A stretch of 64,000 bases of DNA from Benincasa hispida (GCF_009727055.1 NC_052359.1:24793103-24857102); one strand, 5' to 3'; positions 13,189 through 26,290 are shown, numbered from the stretch's first letter. Program-made: numbers and translations. The notes: generated by a model from the sequence alone, not told the origin.

Positions 13189-13199
13189 GAAAAAACATA

Positions 13200-14150
13200 T
13201 CAATGGTATTGTTGATACACCAAATATGAAGTATATCATTAGAATGATATTTAAGGTATAACATAGGTATTTCAATTGTACATTAGTACTAATTCAAAAT
13301 TAGTTTTAAGTAAATCATCAGTGTATCAGCAGTATTTCATAATTCATTCAAAATGCAGTATTAAGTATTTTGTATATCAGTAGTTTATCAACACTCAATC
13401 AAAATGCAATTAAAATATAATATAGATGTATCAATAGTATATTGGTAACTATTACAAACTCATTTCATTTACATCGTTAGTATATCAATAGTATAAACAT
13501 AGTCATAAAATCCATTTTGAGTTTAGTATTGGTATATCAATAGTATATTTAATACTCATTGAAAATGTAATTCAGGTATATGAATAGTGAATTAATAATA
13601 TATTAGCATTCATTCAAAAATCAATTTCAAGTTTATACATTATTAGCGCATAGGCACTCATTCAAAATTCATTTAAAGTATAAATTAGTGTATCAATAAT
13701 ATATTAATACTCATTAAAAACTAATGTCAAGTATATCATTAGTGTAACAATTATATACCAACATTCATTTTAAATATAATTTTAAGTAATAATATTGATG
13801 TATTAGTATTATATCAACATTAACTCAAAATTCATTTCAAATATAACCATGGTGCACTATGAGTATATTAATACTACTTAGAAATATATTTGTTTAAGTA
13901 TATCAACACCTGTTCCAAAATTTAATTTCAAGTATAATATTGGTGTATCCTTAATTTATCATCTTTCATTCAAAATAGTTACCAACAGGATAGACTGAAC
14001 AATTATAAGATTGATGATAATGTAAGGATTCAAATTAAGTCAACAAATAATAGTAAATATATAGGAATTTGTTGCCTGACAAATACAGTACATGAATCAT
14101 AATTGAATCATAATTTTGGTATATCAATTATAAAACTTACTTATATATAA
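13200..14150. repeat. Decayed minisatellite array with a 'tatatcaatagtatatt' core
   Basis: About fifteen degenerate units of roughly 60-70 bp follow one another. Each combines a 'tgtatcaatagtatatt' element with 'aatactcattcaaaat' (for example at 13432, 13535, 13690 and 13800). The units have drifted strongly and carry no ORF. The solo LTR at 11229-13188 abuts the left end. Confidence 0.7.
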
Positions 14151-15600
14151 AATACAAAATATATTAGTTGAGTAATATTTGCATACTCTTTTTGCTATAC
14201 ATACATATTTTGAAAAACTATGGCTAAATTTGTAAATTTAATAATGTTTTTGGCTATTCTTCCAACTACCCCATGTTTTTTTTTCCCCCCAAAGATGAGG
14301 GGTTTGGGAAATCGGGTAGCTATAAAACGGAGGGCGGCCGTAGTTAATTGTATAATATATTTGTTATATATGGTTTTTTAAGTAAATGTTTTTGTACAAA
14401 TTTGTGATGGGATGGAATTAGCTTATTCTTACAATGCGTATGACTTTGTTTTTATTTGGAAGATGGATTAAACATAGGATATATAGCCTTAAGAAAGCAT
14501 AATTTGCAGGACACGGATCATATTAGTTTATAATAAAGTTTTAGGGTGGGTAGTATTTTTTTTTCCCTCAATTATGTATATAAACTTATTTTTTATTTAA
14601 AATATTTTAGTTTCAAGTGTTTTGGTCTAATCTCTTAATGGGCATATTAGTTTTTTTTTTTTAATTTAAATTTTCAATTGCATAAAATAAACTTACAATA
14701 TATATATATATAGAAAACTTGTATATCAATAAATGTTGCGACAAAATGAATATAGTTTGACTAACATAAAATATGTCTTATGCTATTGATTTCAAGGTTA
14801 GTGGTTCGATTCTCCCACTATTTTTACAACACTATATAAGATATCAGTAGGTACACCTAAATATCTCAATCAGGTTGAAACATTCTTCACACCTTCACCA
14901 TACCCCATATCAAAAGATGTGTATATATCTAGAATGAAAAATTACAAAAGTGTCAATAAAGAGCTAGAGAGAAGCTCTAGGAAAATATAAAGAAAGGCTA
15001 GAGAAAAAAGTCTTACCGTTAAAGGCGATAGAACCAGTATCATAATGACCGAAGAGCTAGGGGAAACCCTCCAAGTTGTGGGAAGAATTTTGTTTTTGAA
15101 AATTAAGCCTATGAACACTACTTTCACATCAACTTTCTTCTTTTGTTATCTACTTTTCACTAATGGTTTAAAAAATCAAGCCAAATTTTGAGAATTAAAA
15201 AAATAACTTTAAAAAATAATCCGTAAATCAATAAAACTTCCTGTAGCTTACATTTTTCTCAAGTAAAGGGTTAGCTTTTAGCTAACTTTAAATAAAATAA
15301 CAATAAATTAAATGCTTAAGTTGGATTTTTTTTTTTTTTTTTTATTATCATCATAATTTGATTTAGCTAAAATTATGGTTGTCGAGGATAACTGTTTTTA
15401 TTTTTCTTTTTAATTTTCAAACTAGAAATACACTATCTTGCTTAAATCCGTAAATTAATAAAACTTGACCACCATGTGAATACACCATAGTCTAAATAGC
15501 TTTTTTTAAAAAAAAAGAATTGAAGCAGAAATACATTTTTTTTAAACGTTGAAACGAGTAAAAATTATAATTAATTATCAAAGAAACTCTTTTCAAGTAT
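14150..15600. other. AT-rich intergenic DNA with MITE scraps
   Basis: No gene is recognised. At 15136-15210 the words gttatctacttttcactaat and ggtttaaaaaatcaagcc match, in reverse, the inner part of the MITE family seen at 20885-21160 and 62362-62670, so a reversed fragment of that MITE is present. Homopolymer T runs occur at 14650 and 15330. Confidence 0.45.
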
Positions 15601-16039
15601 CCCAAAACTTTATATAGTTTTAAATGTAGGGTAAACTAAACTTTATATAGTTTTAAATGTAGGATAAACTATAAAAAAATGTCTTTAAACTTTGTATTCT
15701 TTTAATCAAAAATATTTTTAAATTTTTAAAAATTTCAAAAATATCTTTAAAAATTTCGAAAGAATTCAAAAGTAGTTAATATTGAATGGAAACTATTAGT
15801 GTTTTGTTTAAAAAATACTCTTAAACTTTCAAAACTTTTAAAAATATCTTTAAAATAAAAAAATTAAAAATACCTTTACTGTTAGTATATGAATATAAAC
15901 TATTAATTATTATAAAAATACCTCTAAGTTTTGATAAGTTGCATGAATAACATTACCACTAAAAAAACATTGTTCTTACTATTTATCTATGCACCCATCA
16001 TCTCCCTTTTCCATTTTCTCTCTCTCCCCTAATTCAATT

Positions 16040-16075
<36 letters not shown>

Positions 16076-17830
16076 TTGCCTCCTTGCGATATAAAGTACC
16101 TATAGAGTACAAGAAAAATAAAGAGAATAATAAAAGCCCCAAGTGAACCTTAAACTTAAAGGTTTTAACAAGGTTATAGGTTAGTAATTGAGTATCTGTT
16201 AATAGTCAAATATGTCCTCTTTGTATTTGGCTTTTCACCATTTTGGTAAGTTTTAAGGGAAGATTTTGATTATTATCTTGAAATTGTGAGAGATTTTGTG
16301 GGATTTTATGTTTAATTTGAAGTTTTAGATTATATTTTGTTGTAGAAAATTAGTGTAAAAATTGGACAAATGAAAGAAAAATGAGAGTTCTATACAAATA
16401 AAGACATATATATATAATTTGTTTTAAAATTTATTAGAACTCAATAAAACTTTAAACAAATTAATACTGTAAGAGCATTTTTAAACTTTTTTTTTTTTTT
16501 GGTAAGACTAAGAATTTTAATACAACTTTTGAAACTTTTCACGGATTTTTTTTAAACTAGTATTAATAGTTTGTGCTCATAAACTAATAGTAATGATATT
16601 TTTAAAGATTTTTTTCCTTAAATTTAAGAGTATTTTTAAAACTTTAGAAAATTCAAATGTATTTTTAAAACAAAACACTCGCCTGATGGTTCATGAGAAT
16701 AAGAGGTGGGAATGGAAAATGATATTTTATCACCATGTTATGTACAAATTTTCAATTTTGGGAATGAGAATATCTTATTTCAAGGCATTTCATATTCCCA
16801 TCTACGGAGGTTTCTCATAGACATCCAAATAGATGGGTTTTTATCTATTTCCAATGGTGTTCTCTTTTACTTTTTATCTTTTCATTTTATTTGTTTTTAT
16901 TCTTGGTTGAGATTGATTAATTTATTTAATTTTTATAAATATGTTTAAATTAAATTTATAATTGACATATATAATTAACTTTATTAAGAATAATACAAAT
17001 ATAATAATTTATTCTCTTGTTATGAATTAATATGAAAAACCATAATCTCTTTAAAAAAATATGAACAACCATAATTATATTTGCTTAAATCTCTTTTTAT
17101 TAGTAATATATATTAACGTCATAAATTATTAATTAGTCTTTAAAAAATATTAATTAATTAACTAATAATAAAATAAGTTAATTTTTTGAATTAAACAATC
17201 TCTAGTTTTAATCTATAATTATAGTTATTTTTTAAAAATAAAAATATTGCTTGATGATTTAAAATCTATTAGGTTATATCAACTTCTTTTATAACTTAAA
17301 TCTTATAATTTAAACTAATTACCAATTTTTTTTAATAAAAATTGATAATATAGATGTGCAATATAAAAAATTTAATTGATAATAAATACATTAAATTGGA
17401 GGATGAACATGTAAATTTAATTAAATTTTAATGACTTAAAATTGATTTGATAACTTAATGTAATAGAAATAAATTAAGAAACAAAAATTAGTTATTGAAA
17501 TTAATTTTTATTAATGTTATACTTTTGCGTAAAAAAGTATAACATATTTTCATACATTCTATTTTCATTCTGATACATAACCAAACACAGTCATGTTTAA
17601 TTTCTAAACATCTTATTCTCATACATCTTCTATTCTCAAGCATCTATAAAACTTTAAACCAAACGACCTTAATGTTCTTCCAAAACTAATAATAAATGTA
17701 TTTTTGAATTTTTTTAATGTTAAAGGTATTTTTAAAATTTTTAAAACATCAAAGATATTTTTGACACAATGTACAAAATTTATGGATATTTTTTATAATT
17801 AGATGTATAAGCCATTCAAATTAAATCTGA
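15600..17830. other. AT-rich repeat DNA, possible nested DNA element at about 16685-17675
   Basis: A 33-bp direct duplication around actttatatagttttaaatg lies at 15607 and 15640. The stretch around 16690 (catgagaataagaggtggg) is partly the reverse complement of that around 17610 (cttattctcatacatctt). The flanks on both sides share 'tatttttaaaac' composition. This may be a non-autonomous DNA element inserted in a repeat, but no target duplication was established. Confidence 0.25.
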
Positions 17831-20157
17831 GGGAATGATACATTTTGTAATTAGCACCATCAACAACTCAGTTATTTTCCAGTTTATCATGGGATTTATA
17901 GTAGAAGGAAAATTGAAATTTGAATTTTTGGTATAATCAGGTTAAAGACATTTCCCATAAAGACATGATATTAATGTTTTAGTAGAGTGTAAATTTTCTT
18001 ATAGTGTCAGATCAATATACTTTTAAAAATAAGACAATATTTAGATATATCTAAAATACACATATCTTTATGTATCTTATTTTCATCTCACGCATAAAAA
18101 AATAAACAAAATATTTTAAAACAAAAGTAAAAAGAATTTATCATGTGATAAATTATGATTAGACAATTAAGTAAAATACACAATCGTAGATGTAACTTGA
18201 AATACGTCCAAATATTTTTTTTTTAAAAGATAAGGTGGGTCTACTAATATTCACACTTGTTTTATAAATAATATTATGGTACTCTCTGTGACTATACAAT
18301 TATTTTTCAAACAGCAAGCTTGATTTAATATATAATGACATCATGAATTTTTTTTTTTTTTTTTTTGTGTTGTTTTTCCTTCCTCTAAAATGTATATTAT
18401 ATTGTGTAATTAAAATTTGGTGGGTAGGGGGCTGGGGGGCACCCCCGCTTTGTCTCCCATGCAGAGGGCCTCGTGACTACTTCCATTTAATGATATCGAA
18501 ACAAATATTTATTTGGCTAACTAATATAGTTTAGTTTTTGAAATATATTTCATGTGTTTATAATTTATAAGTTAGTTCTAATGCGTTATAATATTTCAAT
18601 TGAAGTTGTTGTTCAATAACATCGTATATATTGAATTAAAAAGATGAAGATGTGACATTTAGAATTTTTATTTTTTAAAAAAAGTATAAGAAAATAGATT
18701 TAAACTTTGAACTTCTCGTAAGTGTATCAGTTTATACTATCCATTATGTTTTAAATTTATAATTTTTATTGATTAAATCCATAATTTTCATAAACAAAAC
18801 AATTTGGACTTTGAGTTAGGATTATCTTTGAAAATCATCTTTAAATCAATTTAATTGTTCGTTGTAAATAACTAAGCTGACATTTGAAGAAGTATAAACA
18901 TATACGAATTGATGCATGAACGATTTTTAAAGATAATCTGAAACAATCTAAATTAATATGACGATTTAAACATTTAATTGAAACAATTATAAAGTTTCGC
19001 ATGATATTTTTTTTTCAAATAAAATCTAAAATGGGTGTACATTGATATCCTTAATAAAACTACAAGATTTCAAATTAATACAAATATTAGTATAGAGTTT
19101 TAACAAGTTTCTATTTCAAACACATCATTATCATTATAAGTATTACATTTTCTGTATTATTATTATAAGTATTACATTTTCAATTTAACATCTTATTGAG
19201 TATACACATACCCTAATTAATTGAGTTATGCGAAAATTGACATCAAATAAATTATTTATATGTGTAGTTTTATACGGTCATAATTTTCTTAGACTGATTT
19301 ATTTATGTATGTATATATTTATTTGCATTTTTATAAACCAGTGTTTTTTCTCCCTCTAGAGGCACTTTACCAAACTTAATATAAAAGGTTATGAATAAAG
19401 AATATACGTATAATTATAGCAATATAAAAGGTACACACATCAAACATAAAAAATGTATGAACCTCTTTAAACAAATAAATATATATCTAAACTATTGAAT
19501 TATACTCTGGTAGAAATAGTTATAAAACCTTTTTTAATCCAAAAAATATAAAAATATGAAGATTTAAATTTTCGACTCGAAGAACATTAGGTTGATTAAT
19601 TGGTTGAATATTTGAGAATGATTAGAAGAAATGAACAATAAATTTGGTGTGGCCCATTGATATGGGGGGTTATCTGTGTGGTTTATAGGGTAGAAACTTG
19701 AAAGGCACCCAAATAAAATTAAATGCCCCCATCTCTTCAGGCCTGTGAATGATGATACCCTTGGCCAAACAAACACAGCTCTGTTTCCCACTATACATAG
19801 TTTTATTTTCAATCAAAGATAATACTTTGTATTAAATTCTTGTGTTCACCATTATAGTTTTTGAGAAAAAAGAATAATGAAGCCAGAAAAGAAGAGAGTG
19901 GAGTGGAAATATTTTCAATACTAATATTGAGAGTAGGAAGATTGGACGATTTTTCATACTACCTAAATTTTTACTTTTTATATCACAATATTTTTAAGAA
20001 TGGAGTGAGGTTTACAAACATTATACTAGAATCTACTAAATTTTTATGAAACAATTGTCTAGTGTGACTAAATAGAGTAGAGTATATAGTCTTCTTGTAG
20101 TATTAAATTTTTTTTGAAACAAGAGAGATATATTTTTTGTTTGTATTAAGTAAATTA
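17831..20157. other. AT-rich intergenic DNA, nothing recognised
   Basis: No supported gene or RNA. A short GC-rich island (18419-18480, ggctggggggcacccccg) stands out, and 19600-19800 is less AT-rich than its neighbours with an open minus frame of 82 codons. Neither shows a known domain. Confidence 0.35.
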
Positions 20158-20545
20158 GGTTAAAATACAGTTTTGGTATCTAAATTTTGGATGGATGCAT
20201 TTTAGTTTCTATGCTTTTAATTGTCTAAAGTTAGGCCTTATATTTTTAATTTAGTCCATGTACTTTGAATTTGATAAATCTTAAATTTAGTTATTTAATG
20301 TTAGTTTCTAATAAAATTGATTAAATAATGACAATAAAAAAGACACTATGCTAATATTTTCAAAACTTATAAGGAAATGCTGATAAAGTTAAATTTGTAC
20401 ATATAAAATGTACAATAAACTAACTTGAAATATTTTAAAAATTTATTGAAAATATATGAACTAAATTGAAATTTTAAAATTACAAAAAACTAAAATGAAA
20501 TGAAACACAAAATACAAGTACCAAAATAGTGATTGAGATTAAAAA
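20158..20545. repeat. Foldback MITE-like element
   Basis: The left end (taaaatacagttttggtatct with cattttagttt, 20160-20203) and the right end (aaaactaaaatgaaa with agtaccaaaatagtgattgag, 20485-20540) are imperfect inverted repeats. The size of about 390 bp and absence of coding capacity fit a MITE. Confidence 0.6.
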
Positions 20546-20884
20546 AAAAAAAAGGTGCTTTTAAAAAACATGATTGAATTTTTTAGTTTGAAAATTGAAT
20601 TTCAATTTGTAACCGTTTAGCTTTCAATTTTATAACAATTTAATTCCTAATTTAAACATATGAAATTCTAGTTGTTCTATAATTTAATCTCTACCATAAA
20701 AAACATCTCATAAAAAAAGTATGTATCTATTTTTACTATACAACGTAGTCTTTGTAATTTATAACACATTAGGTCTCTAATAAGTTTATTTCTTCCTAAC
20801 ACATTTCCATATATGTTTACCAATCTATAAATTTAAGAATTTGATCAACTATTCACAATATTTCACACTAAATCATTACAAAAC

Positions 20885-21160
20885 TTCTATGGCGCCGTTC
20901 GATAACTGTTTGATTTTTTGTTTTTGTTTTTTAAAATTAAGTCTACTTCATCCACATTTTTTACAATGATTTGCATATTTCTTAAATACAATTGTTGAAT
21001 TCTTAACTAAATTCCAAAAAAAAAAAACTTGTTGAAAACTACTTTTTTTAATCCTCAAAATTTGGATTGGTTTTTTAAACCATTGATGAAAAGGAGTTAA
21101 TAAAGAAAAAAATTTAGAAGTGGAAATAGTAACCTAAATGAAAACATGACCTAAATGATT
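20885..21160. repeat. MITE, same family as 62362-62670
   Basis: Shares ordered blocks with 62362-62670: gataactgtttgattttttg, then tttacaatgatttgcat, then ggttttttaaaccattgatg, then agtggaaatagt. It is slightly more decayed and lacks a clear right terminal repeat. It lies about 0.8 kb upstream of the ACC synthase start. Confidence 0.7.
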
Positions 21161-21976
21161 AGATATTAAAGTTCATAAACAAAAATATAAAAATTAAATC
21201 TTTAAAGTTCCACGTATTTAGAAAAAAAAATAATTTTGTAGTGTATTTGGGAAGTGATATTGTAGTCAAAATAAACTAGGGTAGCAATATTGAGTAAGAA
21301 ACAATGGCTAATGGAGAGGTTTTAGAATGGTGAGGAATGACCGACAAATGAACGCGATGCTGCTTCCTCCCATTCTCCCATCACATTGTCCCACTACCAT
21401 TCTCTCCCTTTTCTATCACCTTTGCCGAGATTTCATGTCGGTACGGGTCCTATTTATTTTTTATATATTTCCTCTCTTCCTAATTTCTTATCATAATTTC
21501 ATTTTTACTTCTTCAATTCTATTATAAGAACATTTATTTTTTAATTCACTTTGACCATGTATACTTAAAATCAATGAAACTCATGGGGGTGTCGGTTGAA
21601 TGATAGATAGGGTAAATTTTAATTTAGATTTAGGTAGAGAAAGTGCCAAAGTGGGGTGGTGGAGTTATATTATTTCTTTAATCTATTAATAAGTATGACT
21701 CAAGAAACAAAGAATACATGTGTTGTATTGAGGTGTTTCCTTGGTGAATGAGAAAGCGTATATGCTTTTTCCACGTGTCATTCTTTCCCAAAAACTCTAT
21801 AAATATCTCTTGTTCTGTTTGCAGTACACATCCTCAGGCTCACACACTACTCTTCTTTAAACGAACACATATTCACTTTATTCTCTTGCTTCTAAAATTT
21901 GACTTTTTCATTCTCAATTTCTTGCCTTTCCCTCACAAACATTTTTAAATAAAAAATATATATATATCTAAATCAA
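21161..21976 (+). promoter_or_regulatory. 5' region of the ACC synthase gene (TATA box, G-box)
   Basis: A TATA box, ctctataaatatctc, lies at 21796-21810, about 170 bp before the ATG, so transcription probably starts near 21830. A G-box CACGTG core is at 21772-21777, just before it, a plausible bZIP or bHLH site. The leader (about 21830-21976) is CT-rich and then AT-rich just before the start codon. No upstream gene intervenes. Confidence 0.6.
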
Positions 21977-22356
21977 ATGGGGCTGTTGTCTAGAAAAGCC
22001 ACGTGCAACTCGCATGGCCAAGATTCGTCTTACTTCTCAGGCTGGGAAGAATACGAGAAGAATCCTTACGATGAGATTACAAATCCTAAGGGGATTATTC
22101 AAATGGGTCTAGCAGAAAATCAGGTCAGTAATAATAATATATTGTTTTTTGTTGTCTATATATATTTTTATTATGGCTAACGAGAATGAAGCTTTGATTT
22201 TCATGCAGTTATGTTTTGATGTGGTGGAGAAATGGTTGGTGGAGAATCCAGATGCAGCTAGTTTTAAGAGAGATGGGAAGTCTATTTTTAGAGAACTTGC
22301 TCTTTTTCAAGACTATAATGGCTTGCCTGCATTCAAAAAGGTACGTATTTATTTTC

Positions 22357-22389
<33 letters not shown>

Positions 22390-23839
22390 TTCAAAGTTTT
22401 ATGACATCAATTTTGGAATCACATGTAATTTAATGTTTCGTAATAATGTTTTCAGGCATTGACAGAGTTCATGTCGGAAATTAGAGCAAACAAAGTAACG
22501 TTCGATCCCAACCACATAGTTCTCACCGCTGGTGCCACGTCAGCTAATGAGACTCTTATGTTTTGCTTGGCTGAACTTGGTGACGCTTTTCTTCTACCTA
22601 CTCCCTACTATCCTGGGTACGTTTCTAAATTTTTATGCAACCAATTAATTATTCAATTAAAATTGTCATAATTAGGTACAATGGGAGGAATTTTCTCTAG
22701 ATTGCAATTAATCATTATAATTTTTTTTCAAAATAAATGTAAAAAAGGACGTATTATTGCATGTTATGAAAAAATAACGAATATCTTATCTAAATTTGGT
22801 AACTCCTAATGTTGGTTTTGGTTTTATGCAATTAATGTACAGATTTGATAGAGATTTGAAATGGAGAACTGGGATAGAAATCGTACCCATCCAATGCTCC
22901 AGCTCCAATGGCTTCAAAATAACAGAGGCAGCACTGTTAGAAGCTTACCAAAACGCCCAAAATCTTAACCTCAATGTCAAAGGTGTACTCGTCACAAACC
23001 CATCAAACCCATTAGGAACTACAATCAGCACTCAAGAACTCAACCTCCTACTCCAATTCATTGCATCCAAGAACCTCCATCTAATCAGCGACGAGATTTA
23101 CTCTGGCACAATTTTCAGAAATCCAGGCTTCGTGAGCGCTATGGAAATCCTCAACCAAAACTACAAACATAACCACCAAATCCGAAAACAAGTTCACATT
23201 GTTTACAGCCTCTCCAAAGATCTCGGCCTGCCTGGGTTTCGAGTTGGAGCCATATATTCGAACGACGAAGTAGTAGTGGCTGCAGCGACAAAGATGTCGA
23301 GCTTCGGATTGGTTTCGTCGCAAACGCAGTACCTTCTATCGGTAATGTTGTCGGACAAGAAGTTTAGGAGGAAGTACATAAAGGAGAATCAAAAGAGGTT
23401 GGCAAAAAGGCAGAGAATGCTGGTGAATGGGCTGGAAAAGGCGGGAATTAAGTGCCATAAAGGGAATGCAGGGTTGTTTTGTTGGGTGGATATGAGGCAT
23501 TTGTTGGGAGCCAATACGTTTGAGTCAGAAATGGAGCTTTGGAAGAAGATTGTGTTCGAGGTGCGCTTGAACGTGTCGCCCGGACAGTCATGCCATTGCT
23601 CCGAGCCCGGTTGGTTCCGAGTTTGTTTTGCCAACATGTCCGAACCCACTTTGGATCTCGCAATGCAGAGATTGAAGGCTTTTGTGGTTGACTCCACCGC
23701 AACTTCTCCCTGTAATACTAATTCCGTTACTGTAAAAACTACTCCTTCAAACCAACTCGACACGAAGAGGAAGTCGGTGGCTAAATGGGTTTTTCGGTTA
23801 TCGGTTCAAGATCGCGCTAGCGAACCACGTGATCGATAG
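21977..23839 (+). CDS. ACS: 1-aminocyclopropane-1-carboxylate synthase, type II (4 exons)
   Basis: This PLP enzyme converts S-adenosylmethionine to ACC and methylthioadenosine in the cytosol, usually the rate-limiting step of ethylene synthesis. Exons are 21977-22123, 22209-22340, 22456-22616 and 22843-23839. All introns are GT-AG, and the last splits a Gly codon. The CDS is 1437 bp, 478 aa, normal for the family. Visible motifs are QMGLAENQ (42-49), [17 protein letters not shown] (to 147), NPSNPLG (199-205), SDEIYSG (from 229), the PLP-lysine box [10 protein letters not shown] with Lys272, and [12 protein letters not shown]. The tail [17 protein letters not shown] (462-478) has the RLS calcium-dependent-kinase site and the acidic/arginine TOE-like end that marks type II ACS, whose turnover is controlled by ETO1/EOL ligases. 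No breaks are seen, so it is probably functional. Which paralogue it is cannot be fixed here. Confidence 0.96.
22363..22389. repeat. TA microsatellite in ACS intron 2
   Basis: About thirteen TA units lie roughly 22 bp after the exon 2 donor site. Length variation here would not alter the protein and could serve as a marker. Confidence 0.9.
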
Positions 23840-24304
23840 CTTGGTGCAAACATATTTTACCCATTTAATTTTTTTTACCTCTTTGTGTTTTTTTTCCCTT
23901 CTTCTTTGTGGGGGGAGGAATTTGAATTTCTCTTTAAACGTGTAAAAAAGAAATACGTGCACTCGGTCCATTTGGATTAGTAGTGGCGTCTGTAATTTAT
24001 CTCAAATTTCCATATATTGTTACACATAGATACATTATTTTACCTTTTTTTTTTCGGTACCAATTAAGCTTATTTGAATTAATATATTTTACTGAATAAT
24101 ATTTACATTTGAGTTGGAATGTCTTAAGAAATAAGGATCAACCGTCCAACCATGAGAGAAAAATGCAAAAAAGAAGAGAAAGAAACCGTCAAATTTTGCA
24201 TCCTTAGTTGAGAGAGAATCTTTACTCAATTCCTCAATGTCAATCCATAGTTAGTGTGGAGTGATCTCGACACTACCAATAACAACTTTTCTTTCATCAT
24301 GTGA
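23840..24304. other. ACS 3' flank, no further gene
   Basis: This T-rich stretch follows the stop codon and probably includes the 3' UTR. No canonical AATAAA stands out close to the stop. Repeat-derived sequence begins at about 24305. Confidence 0.45.
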
Positions 24305-24640
24305 TTCTAGTTTAAGTACCGTCATACCTTAGGTACTACTACTCAAATACCTTCTCCATGTCTTTTAGTATCAAGCTATTCAATTTCTAAGACTGAGCTT
24401 CAGTACCTTCTCCGTGTACTTCAGTATTGAGCCACTCATACTCAACTTGCATATTCTTATTTCTCAATGACTTAGTTGCCCAAAAGCATTCTATACTAAC
24501 ACATCCTCATGGTCATTGAAAAGCATTGTATAAATATAACATTAATGCGAGATGCGTTGCTTGGTAACTATTTGAGAATAGTTGTCATAAATAGCTTTCA
24601 GTAAACATGCATTGCTGAACATTCATAAGCTTTAGCAATT
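24305..24640 (-). repeat. Remnant of gypsy element A LTR
   Basis: The phrase taccgtcataccttaggtac (24318-24337) and the repeated 'ccttctccgtgtacttcagtat' words match the LTR at about 27524-27610 (gtatcgtcataccttaggta). It lies directly next to the broken RT, so the rest of pol has been deleted between RT and this piece of 3' LTR. Confidence 0.55.
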
Positions 24641-25865
24641 TACTTAAAACATTTAAAGCATTTAGAGTCATTCACTCCTGCTGCTGGAACCATATGACTA
24701 AGAAATACAACTTGGTCTAACCAAAAATCACATTTGCTGAACGTGGCATACAACTGCTTCTCTCGCAGTGTCTGGAAAACTATCCTCAAATGTTCCCGTG
24801 ATCTTCCCTACTGCTTGAATACACCAATATGTCATCAATGAAGATTATCATGAACTGATCTGAGTAGGGATAAAATATACTATTCATCAAGTCCATAAAT
24901 ACTGTAGGACATTCGTTAGTCCAAATGCCATTACTAGGAACTCGTAATGTCCATACCTCGTCCTGAATGCAGTTTTTGGAACATCCGCCTCTACCTTCAA
25001 CTGGTGGTAACTGGATCTCAAATCTATTTTAGAGAAAATTGTGGCTCCCTTTAACTGATCAAAGAGATCACCAATACCAGGCAATGGGTACTTGTTCCTG
25101 ATTGTCACCTTGTCCAACTACCTATAATCTATACATAACTGAGAGTACCATCTTTCTTCTTAATAGAAGATCGGCGCTTCCCAAGGTGACACACTGGATC
25201 TGATGTAACCCTTATTTATTAATTCCCGTAACTAAACTTTCAACTTCTTAACTTCTTCTGGCACCATCCTTAATGGTACCTAAAGAATAGATGTTGTACC
25301 TGGAATTAAATCAATAGTAAACTCAACTTTCCTGTCAGGTTGTAAATCTGATAACTTTTCAGAGAAAACATCCAGGAACTCTTGTACAACTAGTACATCC
25401 TCACGTTTCAGTTTCTCATCCTATAAAACCGTTACATGGCCTAAATAGGCTTCACATCTTTTACTTAGTAGCTTCCTAGTTTTCACTGTTGTTATTAAGC
25501 TTTCTAGAATATTCCTTTGCTTCCTACAAATACTGTCTCTTGCCTAACAAATCTCTCGAACACTATCTATTCTTAAAACAATCCATACGGTTGTAATATT
25601 TATTCAGGAAATCCATGCTCTAGAGTGACATCAATTCTAGGAAACCTAACGGAATCACTTCATAACTATAATTATCAACAACTACCCCAGAGCCCGTAAA
25701 ACTCTTATACTATCACAATCTCTCCACAACATAATAATAACTACTTAGGGATATGCTCTCCATAATCTTTCCTACAAGCAGTGCAACATGCTAGATAACA
25801 ATAAAGGTATAGCACCATAAGAAATTATTTCATAAATATATTGGTACATAAAGTTACTTTACCAT
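24641..25865 (-). pseudogene. Ty3/gypsy pol relic (protease remnant and reverse transcriptase)
   Basis: On the minus strand the RT is clear: [33 protein letters not shown] (catalytic Asp), [20 protein letters not shown], then in another frame [10 protein letters not shown], which holds the FIDD catalytic box (about 24830-24855). Downstream RNase-H-connection residues [20 protein letters not shown] are at about 24700-24780. Upstream, 25200-25440 reads as the pre-RT segment ([19 protein letters not shown]). A weak retropepsin-end remnant (MDFLNKYY) lies near 25590. Frameshifts at about 24895 and several stops make it inactive. Integrase is missing, and RT abuts an LTR fragment at 24640. Confidence 0.88.
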
Positions 25866-26228
25866 TCACAACATTAGGTGACTCCTCTGCCTCCTGGTAG
25901 GACACTTCGTAAAACCTGCCCTGTCGCTAAGGTCGTCTTGCTTCCTTTCCGAATCTGCCAGAATTGATTTGACACTTTCTGTCAACCCCTTGGCGATCCT
26001 ATTAAATATTCTGTCCTCTGACTGAGGATCTGTTCCTGTCTGCGGAATCCTCGACTCCCCGTCTAAAGTAGTTTCCTGATTTACTGAGTCTTTACCTTTC
26101 TGTTCACTAAAATTTGGATTTCCTCGAGTATCGAAACTTCTAAAGGTAAGGTCAGAGTTCCCGTTGTCTATCTGCCTGCTCTGCTTGCCACTTTTACTTG
26201 ACATCTTCCTTTTACTTAGATAGTACAC
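25866..26228 (-). pseudogene. Truncated gypsy gag of element A
   Basis: A 120-codon minus frame starts about 63 bp inside the primer-binding site, the usual gag position. The peptide is polar and charged (MSSKSGKQSRQ..., later ESVKSILADSERKQDDLSDR), like the disordered N-end of plant gypsy Gag. It then ends, and protease-like sequence follows within 300 bp. The capsid and zinc-knuckle parts are therefore deleted. Family assignment rests on position more than on residues. Confidence 0.6.
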
Positions 26229-26290
26229 ATGCTAAGGACTCAGGACTCAGACTTATATATATAAACTTTTCCACTCTCTTACCAAAAGTT

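Noticed and set aside
12971..13261. 96-codon plus open frame
   Set aside because: Covers the end of a solo copia LTR and the following repeat; no domain.
18419..18480. GC-rich island as a possible organelle insertion or exon
   Set aside because: Only about 60 bp, no recognised organelle gene and no splice-site context.
23389..23763. 124-codon minus open frame
   Set aside because: Antisense shadow of ACC synthase exon 4.
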